Source: Desulfobulbus alkaliphilus (GTDB lineage Bacteria > Desulfobacterota > Desulfobulbia > Desulfobulbales > Desulfobulbaceae). Taken from it: 64,000 nucleotides of DNA. Below are positions 6,271 to 15,314 of this stretch, in pieces. The translations under genes and the position numbers were made by a program. Every line of letters starts with the position of its first letter. Position 1 is the first letter of the stretch. The notes under the pieces are model-generated. The model worked only from the letters and a program-made list of their open reading frames with translations, was not told where the DNA came from and ran no database searches. The stretch lies in the NCBI RefSeq assembly GCF_016918545.1, contig NZ_JAFFQC010000004.1:124001-188000 (forward strand), read 5' to 3'.

Positions 6271-8955
6271 TCAGCGCAATTTCCGCAGACGCTCAATGGA
6301 TTCGAGGGTCTTGGTCAGGCGGGCACGGATTTCACTCTCCTTGTCCCGCTCCTTGGCCACCACCGCCGCCGGGGCGTTGGCCATGAACTGCTCGTTGCCG
6401 AGTTTGGCGACAATGCGCGCCAGCTCCTTGTCCAGCTTGGCCTGTTCCCGGGCCAGCTTTTCCAGCTCACCGGCGACATCGATGAGCCCCTTGAGCGGCA
6501 CCACGACCTCGACATCCTGCACCAGGGCGTGGCCGGCATCATCGGGCACCCTGCCCTCGGCCTCGATAACCAGGTTTTTGACCCGGGCCATGGCCTGGAT
6601 ACCCGGGGCAAAGTCGGTCAAAAGCCGGCGCTTGTCTCCATCCGGGCAGAGCAGGGTCGCCTCGATCTGGGCGCTGGGATGGACCTCGGCCTCGGTGCGG
6701 ATAGTACGCAGACCGGAGATGACTCCCATGAGCAGGTCCATCTCCCTTTCCGCCTCCTGATCGGCCCAGGCTGCCCTGGTTTGGGGAAAGGGCTCGACCA
6801 TGATTAATCCCCGCTCCCCGGGCAGCTGACTCCAGATCTCCTCGGTAACAAAGGGGATGATCGGATGCATCAGCTTGAGCACCTGCTCGAGCACGGTGCA
6901 CAGCACCGCCCGGGCCTGATCCCTGGCCGTGGCATCGTCGCTGAACAGGTCGGCTTTGATCCACTCCAGATACCAGTCGCAGAACTCGTGCCAGACAAAC
7001 TGATAACTGGCCTGGGCCACCTCATTGAAATTATAGCTGTCCAGCGCCCCCCGCACCTGAAGAATGGTGGTGTTGACCCGGCTGAGGATCCAGCGGTGGG
7101 CCAGGGCCAGCTCCGCAGGCTCATCGGCCAGGGCGGTGATGGCCGGGTCGGCCTCCTTGAGATGCATCTGGGCAAAACGGGCCGCGTTCCATAATTTGTT
7201 GATAAAACGACGGTAGCCGTCGATGCGCTCCTCATCCATGCGGATCTCGCGACCTTGGGCGGCAAAGGCGGTGAGGGTGAAGCGAAAGGCATCGGTGCCG
7301 TACTGCTCGATCATGTCCAGGGGGTCGATGACATTGCCCGTGGACTTGGACATCTTCTTGCCGTGTTTGTCCCGTACCAGGGCATGGAGATAGACATCAC
7401 GGAAGGGGACCTCGTCCATGAAGTGGAGCCCCATCATCATCATCCGCGCCACCCAGAAAAAGAGAATGTCAAAGCTGGTGATCAGCACCGAGGTCGGATA
7501 GAACAACTGCAGCTCCCTGGTGTTCTCCGGCCAGCCCAGAGTGGAAAAGGGCCACAGGGCGGAGCTGAACCAGGTGTCGAGGACATCGGTCTCCTGGGAC
7601 AGACTGGTGCTGCCGCAGGAGGGGCAGATATCGGGGTCGGCGAGGGCGACGATCATCTCGCCGCAGGCCCCGCAGGTCCAGGCCGGGATGCGATGCCCCC
7701 ACCAGATCTGGCGGGAGATGCACCAGTCGCGGATATTCTCCATCCACACATAAAAGGTGCGGTACCAGGTGTTGGGATAAAGGTTGATGCGCCCTTCCTG
7801 TACCGCGGCCACCGCCTTGTCGGCCAGGGGCCGGACCGACACAAACCACTGCTTGGAGGTGGTGGGTTCGACCACGGTGGTGCAGCGGTAGCACTTGCCC
7901 ACGGCGTGCTGATACTCTTCAACCTTTTCCAGCAATCCCAGGGCTTCCAGATCCTGGACCACCTGCTTGCGGCAGGCGAACCGATCCAGGCCGGCATAGG
8001 TGCCGGCGGCCTCGTTCATGACCCCGTGATCATCCATGACCTTGAGCCGCTCCAGATTGTGACGGAGGCCGATCTCATAGTCGTCGCGGTCATGGGCCGG
8101 GGTGACCTTGAGGGCACCGGTGCCGAATTCCCGCTGCACATGGTGATCAAAGACCACCGGAATGGTGCGGCCGGAAAGCGGCAGGCTGATGCCGATGGCG
8201 GCCAGGTGCTGGTAGCGCTCATCCTCGGGATGGACCGCCACCGCAGTATCGCCGAGCATGGTCTCCGGCCGGGTGGTGGCCACCACCACATACCCGGACC
8301 CATCGGCATGGGGATAGCGGATATGATAGAGCTTGCCGTCCGTGGGGTCGTGTTCGACCTCGTCATCGGCCAGCGCGGTGTGACAGCGCGGACACCAGTT
8401 GACGATGTAGTCACCCTTATAGATCAACCCCTCCTGGTACAGGCGGACAAAGACCTCCCGCACCGCCTGCGACAGCCCCTCATCCATGGTGAAGCGTTCC
8501 CGCTCCCAATCGCAGGAGGCCCCCATCCTTTTCAGCTGGTTGATGATGGTGCCGCCCTTCTCCTCCCGCCAGGCCCAGACCCGCTCGATGAATTGCTCCC
8601 GGCCGAGATCATGGCGATTCAAATTCTCGCTCGCCAGCTGCCGTTCGACCACATTCTGGGTGGCAATCCCGGCATGATCGGTGCCCGGTACCCAGAGGGT
8701 GTTGTCCCCCTGCATGCGGTGATAGCGGACCAGCAGATCCTGGAGGGTGTTGTTGAGGGCATGACCGATATGGAGCACCCCGGTGACATTGGGCGGGGGA
8801 ATAACGATGCTGAAACAGGGGCGACCATCCTCCATACGGGCGCGGAAAGTCCTTTCCTCCAGCCAGCGGCTGTACCAGCGCTGTTCCACCTCGGCAAACT
8901 GATAGGCCTTGGGGAGATCGTATTTTTCGGTTGTGTTGGTGTCGGTTTCGTTCAT
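6271..8955 (-). CDS. valS: Valyl-tRNA synthetase
   Basis: 894 aa, normal for ValRS. Class I signatures are PPPNVTGVLHIGHAL (HIGH at 62-65) and KKMSKSTGNVIDP (KMSKS near residue 535). CGAC and CPSC cysteine pairs suggest a zinc site in the middle. The C-terminal 70 residues (VPLKGLIDVAGELEKL...) form the coiled-coil arm typical of bacterial ValRS. It charges tRNA-Val with valine in the cytoplasm and edits mischarged threonine. It is followed immediately by nadC. A 943-codon open frame on the opposite strand (7255-10086) is a GC-codon artefact and was not annotated. Confidence 0.98.
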   Translation of the reverse strand: MNETDTNTTEKYDLPKAYQFAEVEQRWYSRWLEERTFRARMEDGRPCFSIVIPPPNVTGVLHIGHALNNTLQDLLVRYHRMQGDNTLWVPGTDHAGIATQNVVERQLASENLNRHDLGREQFIERVWAWREEKGGTIINQLKRMGASCDWERERFTMDEGLSQAVREVFVRLYQEGLIYKGDYIVNWCPRCHTALADDEVEHDPTDGKLYHIRYPHADGSGYVVVATTRPETMLGDTAVAVHPEDERYQHLAAIGISLPLSGRTIPVVFDHHVQREFGTGALKVTPAHDRDDYEIGLRHNLERLKVMDDHGVMNEAAGTYAGLDRFACRKQVVQDLEALGLLEKVEEYQHAVGKCYRCTTVVEPTTSKQWFVSVRPLADKAVAAVQEGRINLYPNTWYRTFYVWMENIRDWCISRQIWWGHRIPAWTCGACGEMIVALADPDICPSCGSTSLSQETDVLDTWFSSALWPFSTLGWPENTRELQLFYPTSVLITSFDILFFWVARMMMMGLHFMDEVPFRDVYLHALVRDKHGKKMSKSTGNVIDPLDMIEQYGTDAFRFTLTAFAAQGREIRMDEERIDGYRRFINKLWNAARFAQMHLKEADPAITALADEPAELALAHRWILSRVNTTILQVRGALDSYNFNEVAQASYQFVWHEFCDWYLEWIKADLFSDDATARDQARAVLCTVLEQVLKLMHPIIPFVTEEIWSQLPGERGLIMVEPFPQTRAAWADQEAEREMDLLMGVISGLRTIRTEAEVHPSAQIEATLLCPDGDKRRLLTDFAPGIQAMARVKNLVIEAEGRVPDDAGHALVQDVEVVVPLKGLIDVAGELEKLAREQAKLDKELARIVAKLGNEQFMANAPAAVVAKERDKESEIRARLTKTLESIERLRKLR

Positions 8956-9012
8956 ATGTGTGTGGATTGCTGTTGCCCGGAGGGCTGGGAAGGAAAGGAA
9001 AAGACCAGGCCC

Positions 9013-10089
9013 TCAGAGCACGCTCCAGGGTTTGGGCATGAAAATCTGGGCATAGAGATCCAGGGCATAGCGGTCGGTCATCCCGGCAATGAAATCACAG
9101 ACCCGGCGATGGCGATGCTGCTCCTCCCGCTCCGACTGGACCGGGTCGCGCAGGCGGCAGCAGGAGCCCAGCTCGGTTTCCGGAAACTCATGTTCAAGGA
9201 AATAGCCGTACAGGTCGCGGATGATACGCTGCGCCTTTTCAAACTCGTTATGCACCCGGCTGTTGCGGTACACGTTGTCATAGAGAAAGGCCCGCAGGTC
9301 GGTAATGGTCTCGTTCATCCGTTGGCTGAGATGGAGGCGGCCATCATTGCGGGCCAGGGTCGTGGCCACCAGGTCACCGACCATGGCATTGATCCGCTGG
9401 GAAGAACGGTCGCCGAGCACCTCTCGCAGATGGCGGGGGAGATCCTGCTGATGGAGCATGCCGGCCCGAAGGGCATCGTCCATATCGTGGTTGACATAGG
9501 CCATGATGTCCGCCACCCGCACCAGCTGGCCTTCCAGGGTGACGGCCAGCTCCCCATTCCCCTCGGGGAGGATATCGCCGTAGCCCTTGGAATGTTTGAT
9601 GATACCGTTGCGCACTTCCCAGGTCAGATTGAGACCGCGGCCCTCGTTTTCGAGGAAATCGACAATGCGCAGACTCTGGCGGTAATGCTTGAACCCTTTG
9701 GGATGGAGGAGGTTGAGGCTGAACTCGCCGGCATGACCAAAGGGCGTGTGCCCGAGATCATGCCCCAAGGCAATGGCCTCGGTGAGGTACTCGTTGAGGC
9801 GGAGACAGGCCGCCATGGTCCGGGCGATCTGGGAGACCTCGAGCACATGGGTCAGGCGGGTCCGGTAATGATCTCCGGCCGGGGCGAGAAACACCTGGGT
9901 CTTGTGCTTGAGTCGCCGGAAGGTCTTGGAATGAATAATTCGGTCCCGATCACGCTGAAACACGGTGCGCAGGGTGCAGGGATCGCTGTCCCCGAACAAT
10001 CGCCCCCGGGAGCGGCTACTCAGGCAGGCCCAGGGCGAGAGGCTTTTTTCTTCCTGTTCCTCGAGCTGCTCCCGGATGGTGGTTGACAT
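9013..10089 (-). CDS. dgt: dNTP triphosphohydrolase, dGTPase-like
   Basis: 358 aa from the ATG at 10089, chosen because GGAG lies at the right distance and it starts 19 bp after prfB. An upstream ATG at 10176 would overlap prfB. HD-domain metal ligands are visible: H81 in RLTHVLEVSQIART and H110-D111 in ALGHDLGHTPFGHAGE. The family hydrolyses dNTPs to deoxynucleosides and triphosphate, trimming the nucleotide pool. It sits between prfB and valS in the same direction. The symbol follows the family name; substrate preference is not visible. Confidence 0.93.
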   Translation of the reverse strand: MSTTIREQLEEQEEKSLSPWACLSSRSRGRLFGDSDPCTLRTVFQRDRDRIIHSKTFRRLKHKTQVFLAPAGDHYRTRLTHVLEVSQIARTMAACLRLNEYLTEAIALGHDLGHTPFGHAGEFSLNLLHPKGFKHYRQSLRIVDFLENEGRGLNLTWEVRNGIIKHSKGYGDILPEGNGELAVTLEGQLVRVADIMAYVNHDMDDALRAGMLHQQDLPRHLREVLGDRSSQRINAMVGDLVATTLARNDGRLHLSQRMNETITDLRAFLYDNVYRNSRVHNEFEKAQRIIRDLYGYFLEHEFPETELGSCCRLRDPVQSEREEQHRHRRVCDFIAGMTDRYALDLYAQIFMPKPWSVL

Positions 10090-10108
10090 TGTCAGCTCCG
10101 CTACCGCC

Positions 10109-11219
10109 TCAAGGCTGCCAGAGGAGGAAGGATTTGATAAAGGGATCGATCCGGCCGTCGAGCACGGCGTCGACATTGCCTTCCTCGCAGTTGGTGCGGT
10201 GGTCTTTGATCATCCGATACGGCTGCAGCACATAGGAACGGATCTGGCTGCCCCAGGCGATCTCTTTCTTGTCCCCCTGGAGATTCTCCTGGGCGCGGAG
10301 CTGATCCTCCTTTCCCCGTTCAAAGAGCCGGGCCATGAGCATTTTCATGGCCATGTCCTTGTTGCGGTGCTGGGATCGCTCATTCTGACACTGGACCACG
10401 ATGCCGGTGGGGAAATGGGTGATCCGGATGGCCGAGTCGGTTTTATTGACATGCTGCCCCCCGGAACCGCTGGCCCGGTAGGTGTCGATGCGGATGTCCT
10501 TGTCGTTGATCTCGATATCGACATCGTCGTCCAGTTCCGGCATAACCATGACCGAGGCAAAGGAGGTGTGCCGCCGGCCGCTGGCATCAAAAGGCGATAT
10601 GCGCACCAGCCGATGAATGCCGACCTCGGAGCGAAGATACCCATAGGCATACTTGCCCTTGATGAGCATGGTGACACTTTTGGTACCAGCCTCGTCCCCG
10701 GGGAGCAGATCGAGAATATCGCTCTTGAATCCCTTGGCTTCCGCCCAGCGCAGGTACATGCGCAACAGCATGCCGACCCAGTCCTGGGCCTCGGTGCCCC
10801 CGGCCCCGGCATGGATGGTGAGGATGGCGTTGTTGGTATCATGCTCACCGCTGAACATGCATTCCAACTCGACCTGGTCGATGCGGCGACGCAGTTTATC
10901 CAGCCCGGAGACGACCTCCAGATACGTTTCCCGGTCATCTTCCTCCAACGCCAGATCCAGGAGCATATCAGCATCCTCGAGATCGCTGAAATGCTTCTGC
11001 CATACCCCGATCAGGTCCTGCAACTGCCCCAGTTGGCGCTGCACCCGTTTGGCCTCGGTCTGATCATCCCAGAACTGCGGACTGAGGGTCTGCCGTTCCA
11101 GCAACTCCACCTGTTCACGCTTGTCATCCAAGTCAAAGATGCTCCTTGAGCACGAGCATTTTCGCCTTGAGACTCTCAAGCACTTGTTTCGCTTCTGCTG
11201 ATTCGGTCACTTCGGTCAT
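10109..11219 (-). CDS. prfB: Peptide chain release factor 2, with programmed +1 frameshift
   Basis: Translation starts at the ATG at 11219 and reaches an in-frame UGA at codon 29 (11135-11133) in the context CTT TGA C, with AGGAG just upstream: the classical RF2 autoregulatory +1 frameshift. The shifted frame (GAC TTG GAT GAC AAG) continues to 10109, giving a 369-aa product. The SPF stop-codon-reading tripeptide (about 208) and the catalytic GGQ in SGSGGQHVNKT (about 253) are both present. It recognises UGA and UAA and releases the peptide. It is followed by dgt. Confidence 0.98.
11132..11147 (-). promoter_or_regulatory. RF2 programmed frameshift site
   Basis: Minus-strand AGGAGCATCTTTGAC: a Shine-Dalgarno-like AGGAG, 3-nt spacer, then CTT UGA C. 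Low RF2 favours the slip of the CUU tRNA by +1, so RF2 controls its own synthesis. Confidence 0.97.
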
Positions 11220-11409
11220 GGTCTGCCTCACTTTCTGATCCAAGGTCAATACAAAAAAAAGATGCGTCCGGCTCTCTTGATGGTGAACGCAAGTATCTCG
11301 TCTAAATTAATCTTTAACTTTAAACAGAATTTCTGCAAGTCTCAAGGGGGAAAGGAGGCAACGGGAAAAAGGCCGTCCATAATGCAACTGCGCGTCGGGG
11401 TTGCGTCAC

Positions 11410-12999
11410 TCAGCGCTGTCGACCACGGATCACCAGCAACAGCGGGATGAGAACGGCGCAGACCTTGCCGAAGTTATATCCATGACGGTTAAACACGCTT
11501 TCCTCAGTGAGCAGCGGGGCCTGAACAAGCAGGGCCGCCTCGGTGAAGAGAGCGGTTGCACCTACGATCCGCCCCAGAGGATCCACTGAAGCGCTGATAC
11601 CGGTGTTGGCCGCCCGGACAAGAGTTCGCCTGTTTTCCACGGCGCGAAAGACCGTCATGGCCATGGACTGGTATGGGGCGCTCGATTGTCCGTACCAGGC
11701 ATCATTGGTGATATTGACGAGCAGGTTGGCCCCCTGGTCCACGGTCTGCCGGGCAATAGCGGGAAAGATCGATTCATAACAGATCAGGATCCCCAAGCGC
11801 ATCGTCCCCAGTTCCAGGGGCGCCGACGAAGTGCCGGGAGTGAAATCACCGATGCTGACCACCAGAGGTTCGAGAAAAGGCAGGTACCGGCGCAGGGGGA
11901 CGTACTCGCCAAAGGGGACCAGGTGTTGCTTGGCATACTGGCCGCCCGGCTGACCATCAGGGCCGATCAGCAGGGCCCCGTTGAAATATTCTACCTGGTC
12001 GACTTCCTCTTCGCCGGGTGTAATTTTGTAGAGCGGCGCCCCGGTCAACAGCCAGGTGTTGGCGGTGGTGACAAAATCCGTGACCCGATACATGAGCGGA
12101 TCCTGTTGCGGAAAAAAGGGCAAGGCGGTTTCCGGCCAGACCACCAGCTCGGTGTCCGTGCCCTCCAGCACCTGACGGGAAAGATTGAGGTAGCTTTCGA
12201 CCGTGGCCGCTCTCATTTTTTCCGACCATTTGATCGACTGGTCGATGTTCCCCTGAACCACCGCTACCTGGGCCTGCAGAGATCTGCCAAGGGTGGATTC
12301 CATCACCTGATAACGGACGTAGGAATAGCCGCCGACAAAAATCAGCACCAGCCAGGCCATGAGCAGCAGACGACGCTCCCGACGCAGGTTCCAGTGAACC
12401 GCTCGCCGCTGCCGGTCGATGATGCCCAGGATCAGACCGTTACAGAGAACCAGGCTGAAGGTAATGAGATGATGGCCACCGAGATCGGCGGCCTGGATGA
12501 AAGTCGGCTGGCTGAACAAACCGTAGCCAAGATCCATCCAGGGGAAGCCGGTAAAAAGATATCCGCGCAGGTAATCGAGTCCCACCCAGAATGTCGGCGC
12601 GGCCCAGACCAGGTCAGCCACCGAACGTTCCCGGTGCCAGTACCGGCCGGTGAGCAGACTGAGCAGCGCACAGAACAGCGCCGAATAGCAGGCCATGTAC
12701 GCGGCCAGAAGCACCAGGGCGGGCAGGGAAATCCATATCGGCAGTCCACCGTAGCGGCCGAGAACAATCAAAATCCAGTACAGCAGGGCAAGATGATACA
12801 ACAGACCGAAGCAAAAGCCCATCAGGGCGCTGCGGCCCGGGGAGGCATACAGGGTCCCCATCAGCAGCGGCACCAGGGCCACGAAGAGCAGCGGCCACCA
12901 GCCGGTATGTCCGGGCATGGCCAAGGCGAGGAGCACGGCCGTCACCGCTCCGAGCAGGAGCAGGGGCCCGAGACGATCAGGTACGGAGTACAGCTTCAT
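11410..12999 (-). CDS. lnt: Apolipoprotein N-acyltransferase
   Basis: 529 aa inner-membrane enzyme that N-acylates the lipid-modified cysteine of lipoproteins. It has at least six hydrophobic N-terminal segments, then a nitrilase-fold periplasmic domain with the catalytic triad visible: Glu in VVWPETALPFF (about 290), Lys in YAKQHLVPFGEYVP (about 356) and Cys in LGILICYESIFP (about 406). A last hydrophobic segment lies at the C-terminus. Its start overlaps the 3' end of corC by 23 bp, so the two are coupled, as ybeX-lnt is in E. coli. Confidence 0.96.
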   Translation of the reverse strand: MKLYSVPDRLGPLLLLGAVTAVLLALAMPGHTGWWPLLFVALVPLLMGTLYASPGRSALMGFCFGLLYHLALLYWILIVLGRYGGLPIWISLPALVLLAAYMACYSALFCALLSLLTGRYWHRERSVADLVWAAPTFWVGLDYLRGYLFTGFPWMDLGYGLFSQPTFIQAADLGGHHLITFSLVLCNGLILGIIDRQRRAVHWNLRRERRLLLMAWLVLIFVGGYSYVRYQVMESTLGRSLQAQVAVVQGNIDQSIKWSEKMRAATVESYLNLSRQVLEGTDTELVVWPETALPFFPQQDPLMYRVTDFVTTANTWLLTGAPLYKITPGEEEVDQVEYFNGALLIGPDGQPGGQYAKQHLVPFGEYVPLRRYLPFLEPLVVSIGDFTPGTSSAPLELGTMRLGILICYESIFPAIARQTVDQGANLLVNITNDAWYGQSSAPYQSMAMTVFRAVENRRTLVRAANTGISASVDPLGRIVGATALFTEAALLVQAPLLTEESVFNRHGYNFGKVCAVLIPLLLVIRGRQR

Positions 13000-13876
13000 T
13001 GTTGGAGACGATTCTCACCGTCTTGACCCGCCGCTGGTCAGCACTGAGCACTTTGAAGGCAAGGGGCCCCTCCTGGACAATAATGCCGGCCGGCGGCACC
13101 TTACCCAGACGATGGGTGATGAATCCCCCCACGGATTCGAAAGGTCCTTCGGGCAGGCTGAGGCGAAAATGCGCCTCCACCTCTTCGATATCGATTTTGG
13201 CATCAACAATAACGGTCCGCTCATCAACGATACGCAGCTCACTTTCCTCAACATCATGCTCGTCATCGATTTCACCGACAATCTCCTCGATCACGTCTTC
13301 CAGGGTCACCAGTCCACGCACTCCACCAAATTCATCGACCACGATGGCCATGTGGTTTTTTTTGCTCTGGAACTCACGCAACAGTTCGATGATCGGTTTG
13401 GATTCGGGAATAAAGGCAGCGGGATTGAGAAACTCCTTGATGTCGACTTCGGTCTGAGAATCGCAAACGCAGATGCGTAACAGATCCTTGGCATGGAGGA
13501 TACCGATAATATGATCGGTGTTGCCTTGATAAATTGGAATACGGGTGTACCCCTCGTCATTGATCAGACGGATCAACTCCGGGATCGAAGTCCCCTGTTC
13601 GGAGCAGACCATTTCCGCTGTGGGCGTCATGATTTCCGAGGCAATGGTACCGCGAAAATCAAAAATGGAGTTGATCAACCGCTCTTCGTGGACCGTGATC
13701 AATCCATGCTCCTCGCCCTCTTCCAAAAGTTCTTGAATTTCATGCTCGAGTTTCTCAGTCGTGTCGGGCGCCCCCCGCATACGAAGAAGGGATTTGATCT
13801 TTTCGATCAACGATTTACCAGGAGGCTCCTCGTCAGAAGGCGCCGAACCCGCAGCCGACGGTTCCTTATTTTCCAT
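12977..13876 (-). CDS. corC: CBS-domain transporter-associated protein (CorC/HlyC, YbeX type)
   Basis: 299 aa from the ATG at 13876, supported by GAGGAG 13 bp upstream. The N-terminal region is charged and cytoplasmic with no transmembrane segment. It is followed by two CBS motifs (about 90-200, with ASEIMTPTAEM, YTRIPIYQGNTDHIIGILHAKDLL and MAIVVDEFGGVRGLVTLEDVIEEIVGEI) and a C-terminal CorC_HlyC domain (about 215-295). Relatives are tied to magnesium/cobalt efflux and to ribosome maturation. It is translationally coupled to lnt. Confidence 0.93.
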   Translation of the reverse strand: MENKEPSAAGSAPSDEEPPGKSLIEKIKSLLRMRGAPDTTEKLEHEIQELLEEGEEHGLITVHEERLINSIFDFRGTIASEIMTPTAEMVCSEQGTSIPELIRLINDEGYTRIPIYQGNTDHIIGILHAKDLLRICVCDSQTEVDIKEFLNPAAFIPESKPIIELLREFQSKKNHMAIVVDEFGGVRGLVTLEDVIEEIVGEIDDEHDVEESELRIVDERTVIVDAKIDIEEVEAHFRLSLPEGPFESVGGFITHRLGKVPPAGIIVQEGPLAFKVLSADQRRVKTVRIVSNNEAVLRT

Positions 13877-14063
13877 GAATGCTTCTTTCTCCTCGATGAC
13901 AATTCCCTGAATCCGCAAGGGCATGCACATTTCGGGGGTCTCCGCCAGCAGCATGCCAAATATCTTCCAAGGTAGAACGGCAACGTCCAATGTCAAGAAA
14001 AAACACGACCCCTGACCAATACAAACGATTTGAAAACGATCAGGGTTTTCCCTGAGCTATCTA

Positions 14064-14092
14064 TTGACGCCTTGCACCGGGTGTGCTAAGAA
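14064..14092 (+). promoter_or_regulatory. Promoter of tRNA-Lys
   Basis: TTGACG (14064-14069), 17-bp spacer, TAAGAA (14087-14092); the predicted start is about 58 nt before the mature tRNA 5' end. Confidence 0.5.
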
Positions 14093-14156
14093 AATGCACC
14101 GCAAAGGGGGCGTTTTTCCTGCGTCCCCCATGCCATCCTCGCACAGCCATCACTTT

Positions 14157-14232
<76 letters not shown>

Positions 14233-14238
14233 GTAAAA

Positions 14239-14276
14239 ACGGGGAGTTACGATACAAGTCGTGCTCCCTGTTTTTC
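14239..14276 (+). terminator. Terminator behind tRNA-Lys
   Basis: Hairpin arms 14240-14252 and 14259-14270 (GGGGAG..ACGA/TCGT..CTCCCT) followed by five Ts. It belongs to island 1 and replaces the host terminator, now found at 26935 and 53953. Confidence 0.75.
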
Positions 14277-14279
14277 TTT

Positions 14280-14299
14280 GGGGTTAGGTCGGGGTTAGG
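14280..14299 (+). repeat. Integrase arm-type sites, left end of island 1 (2 copies)
   Basis: Two 11-bp-spaced copies of GGGGTTAGGTC, the same repeat present four times at 26724-26763 next to the integrase gene, in the same orientation. Confidence 0.75.
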
Positions 14300-14355
14300 C
14301 TGTACGGAACTTCCCCAGCTATCAACCCACACTTTTCCGTCCTCTCGATCCGTAC

Positions 14356-14391
14356 AAAAAAACCCTGCCGAGCAGAACGCCGGGCAGGGTG
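14356..14391 (-). terminator. Terminator of the leftward island 1 transcript
   Basis: Minus-strand stem CCCTGCC/GGCAGGG with a ~13-nt loop followed by seven Ts, 60 bp past the last gene of the island. Confidence 0.8.
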
Positions 14392-14396
14392 AAAGG

Positions 14397-14410
14397 GTTA
14401 CACTGTAACG
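14397..14410. promoter_or_regulatory. Operator-like palindrome, copy 1
   Basis: GTTACACTGTAACG. It belongs to a set of five related sites in island 1 (others at 14841, 15069, 16874 and, degenerate, 24592), each followed by a TTTCGCC/TTTGGCC-like tail. Confidence 0.55.
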
Positions 14411-14450
14411 GTTTCGCCGGTGTATCGGCGGCGGATGGGTATTTACTCCA

Positions 14451-14810
14451 TCACCCTTCGGCGGGTTTTCTTTTGTGGGCGTGGTCGTACAATCTGTTTA
14501 CGTCTGGATCAGAGAACACGACATTTCTTTCAAACATGGTCGTGATGTCTCCTTCAGCCTCGCGTAACGCTGCGCCGACAAGCTCAAGCGTCGATGCGAT
14601 GCCGGCTTGTAAAAGCCAGTGATTGAGAACCTCTTTTATAGCGGGGGCTCTTTGTGCTTCCCGGTCATTCATGGCCAAAAGTATCATATTGAGCATGGAG
14701 CAAGTCTTTTGCGCCTGGTCGATCTTTTCCAGGCCGAAATTGATTGTTTCAATGTCAGTTCCATCAAGGGTTACCGTGTTTTCTGTGTCCATGTGCTCGC
14801 TGGGTAACAT
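14451..14810 (-). CDS. Hypothetical island protein
   Basis: 119 aa, mostly helical and acidic, no recognised domain. The start at ATG 14810 has AGGAGAG upstream; a longer in-frame extension would run into the neighbouring gene and was rejected. A CGTTACACTGTAACG palindrome lies 31-45 bp upstream of the start, suggesting control by the island's own repressor. It is the last gene of the leftward cluster and is followed by a terminator. It has no transmembrane segment or signal peptide. Position at the element's edge is typical of cargo or accessory genes, but nothing shows a function. Confidence 0.7.
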   Translation of the reverse strand: MLPSEHMDTENTVTLDGTDIETINFGLEKIDQAQKTCSMLNMILLAMNDREAQRAPAIKEVLNHWLLQAGIASTLELVGAALREAEGDITTMFERNVVFSDPDVNRLYDHAHKRKPAEG

Positions 14811-14829
14811 TTTTGCTCTCCTGATAAAA

Positions 14830-15051
14830 TCAATCTGTATCGTTACACTGTAACGATTTGGCCAGGTCATTAAGTGCCTTTTCCACTGCTTCGCGCTTGC
14901 TCCATCCTGTTTTCTGGCATATACGGTCAAGGTTGGCTGATGCGTGGGGGCCAAGCATAACTTGAAGCCTGGCCAATAATAAGCCTTCCGGGTCCCGAAG
15001 TGCTCTTTTCCGGTATCGCTTTTGTCTTTCGGCGGGGGTCATTGCTGCCAT
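14830..15051 (-). CDS. Ribbon-helix-helix-like DNA-binding protein (putative repressor)
   Basis: 73 aa from the ATG at 15051 (AAGGAAAG upstream). The C-terminal half, LLARLQVMLGPHASANLDRI followed by CQKTGWSKREAVEKALNDLAK, fits a ribbon-helix-helix layout: a short strand, a helix, a turn with GWS, and a second helix. The N-terminus (TPAERQKRYRKRALRDPEG) is strongly basic. The operator-like palindrome at 15069-15083 lies 18 bp before the start, and another one overlaps the 3' end and precedes the next gene. I infer a small autoregulated repressor of the island; the fold call rests on pattern only. Confidence 0.6.
   Translation of the reverse strand: MAAMTPAERQKRYRKRALRDPEGLLLARLQVMLGPHASANLDRICQKTGWSKREAVEKALNDLAKSLQCNDTD
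14841..14855. promoter_or_regulatory. Operator-like palindrome, copy 2
   Basis: CGTTACACTGTAACG, 31 bp upstream of the gene starting at 14810. Confidence 0.6.
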
Positions 15052-15068
15052 GGCCTTTCCTTTTTTCT

Positions 15069-15083
15069 CGTTACACAGTAACA
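15069..15083. promoter_or_regulatory. Operator-like palindrome, copy 3
   Basis: CGTTACACAGTAACA, 18 bp upstream of the putative repressor start at 15051. Confidence 0.6.
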
Positions 15084-15128
15084 ATCTTGCCGTGTTGTCA
15101 ACGGCGGGTGATCTGGTGTACTGAGAAT

Positions 15129-15314
15129 TTATTTTGGATCGTCAAGCCGGACCTGTGACCAGCCACAAATGGAGCCGGTTTGCTGTAGTCGTATCAACTG
15201 TTTTCGGGCTTGTCGCCAGCAATTCCGTGCACGGGTGCGGCCGCCCTGTGTCCGGGCGGCCTGCATTCTTCCTTCGAAATAAGCGATACGTTTTTTCAAT
15301 GCCGCTTCGGTCAT
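15129..15314 (-). CDS. Small basic hypothetical protein
   Basis: 61 aa, rich in Arg and Lys (ALKKRIAYFEGRMQAARTQG... RARNCWRQARKQLIRLQ), probably one or two amphipathic helices. Its ATG at 15314 overlaps the TGA of the upstream 346-aa gene by four bases (ATGA), which argues it is a real, translationally coupled gene. It could bind nucleic acid. No known family recognised. Confidence 0.6.
   Translation of the reverse strand: MTEAALKKRIAYFEGRMQAARTQGGRTRARNCWRQARKQLIRLQQTGSICGWSQVRLDDPK

Noticed and set aside
7255-10086. 943-codon open frame on the plus strand opposite valS and dgt
   Set aside because: It is a shadow frame created by the GC-rich codon use of two well-identified genes; it has no family motif.
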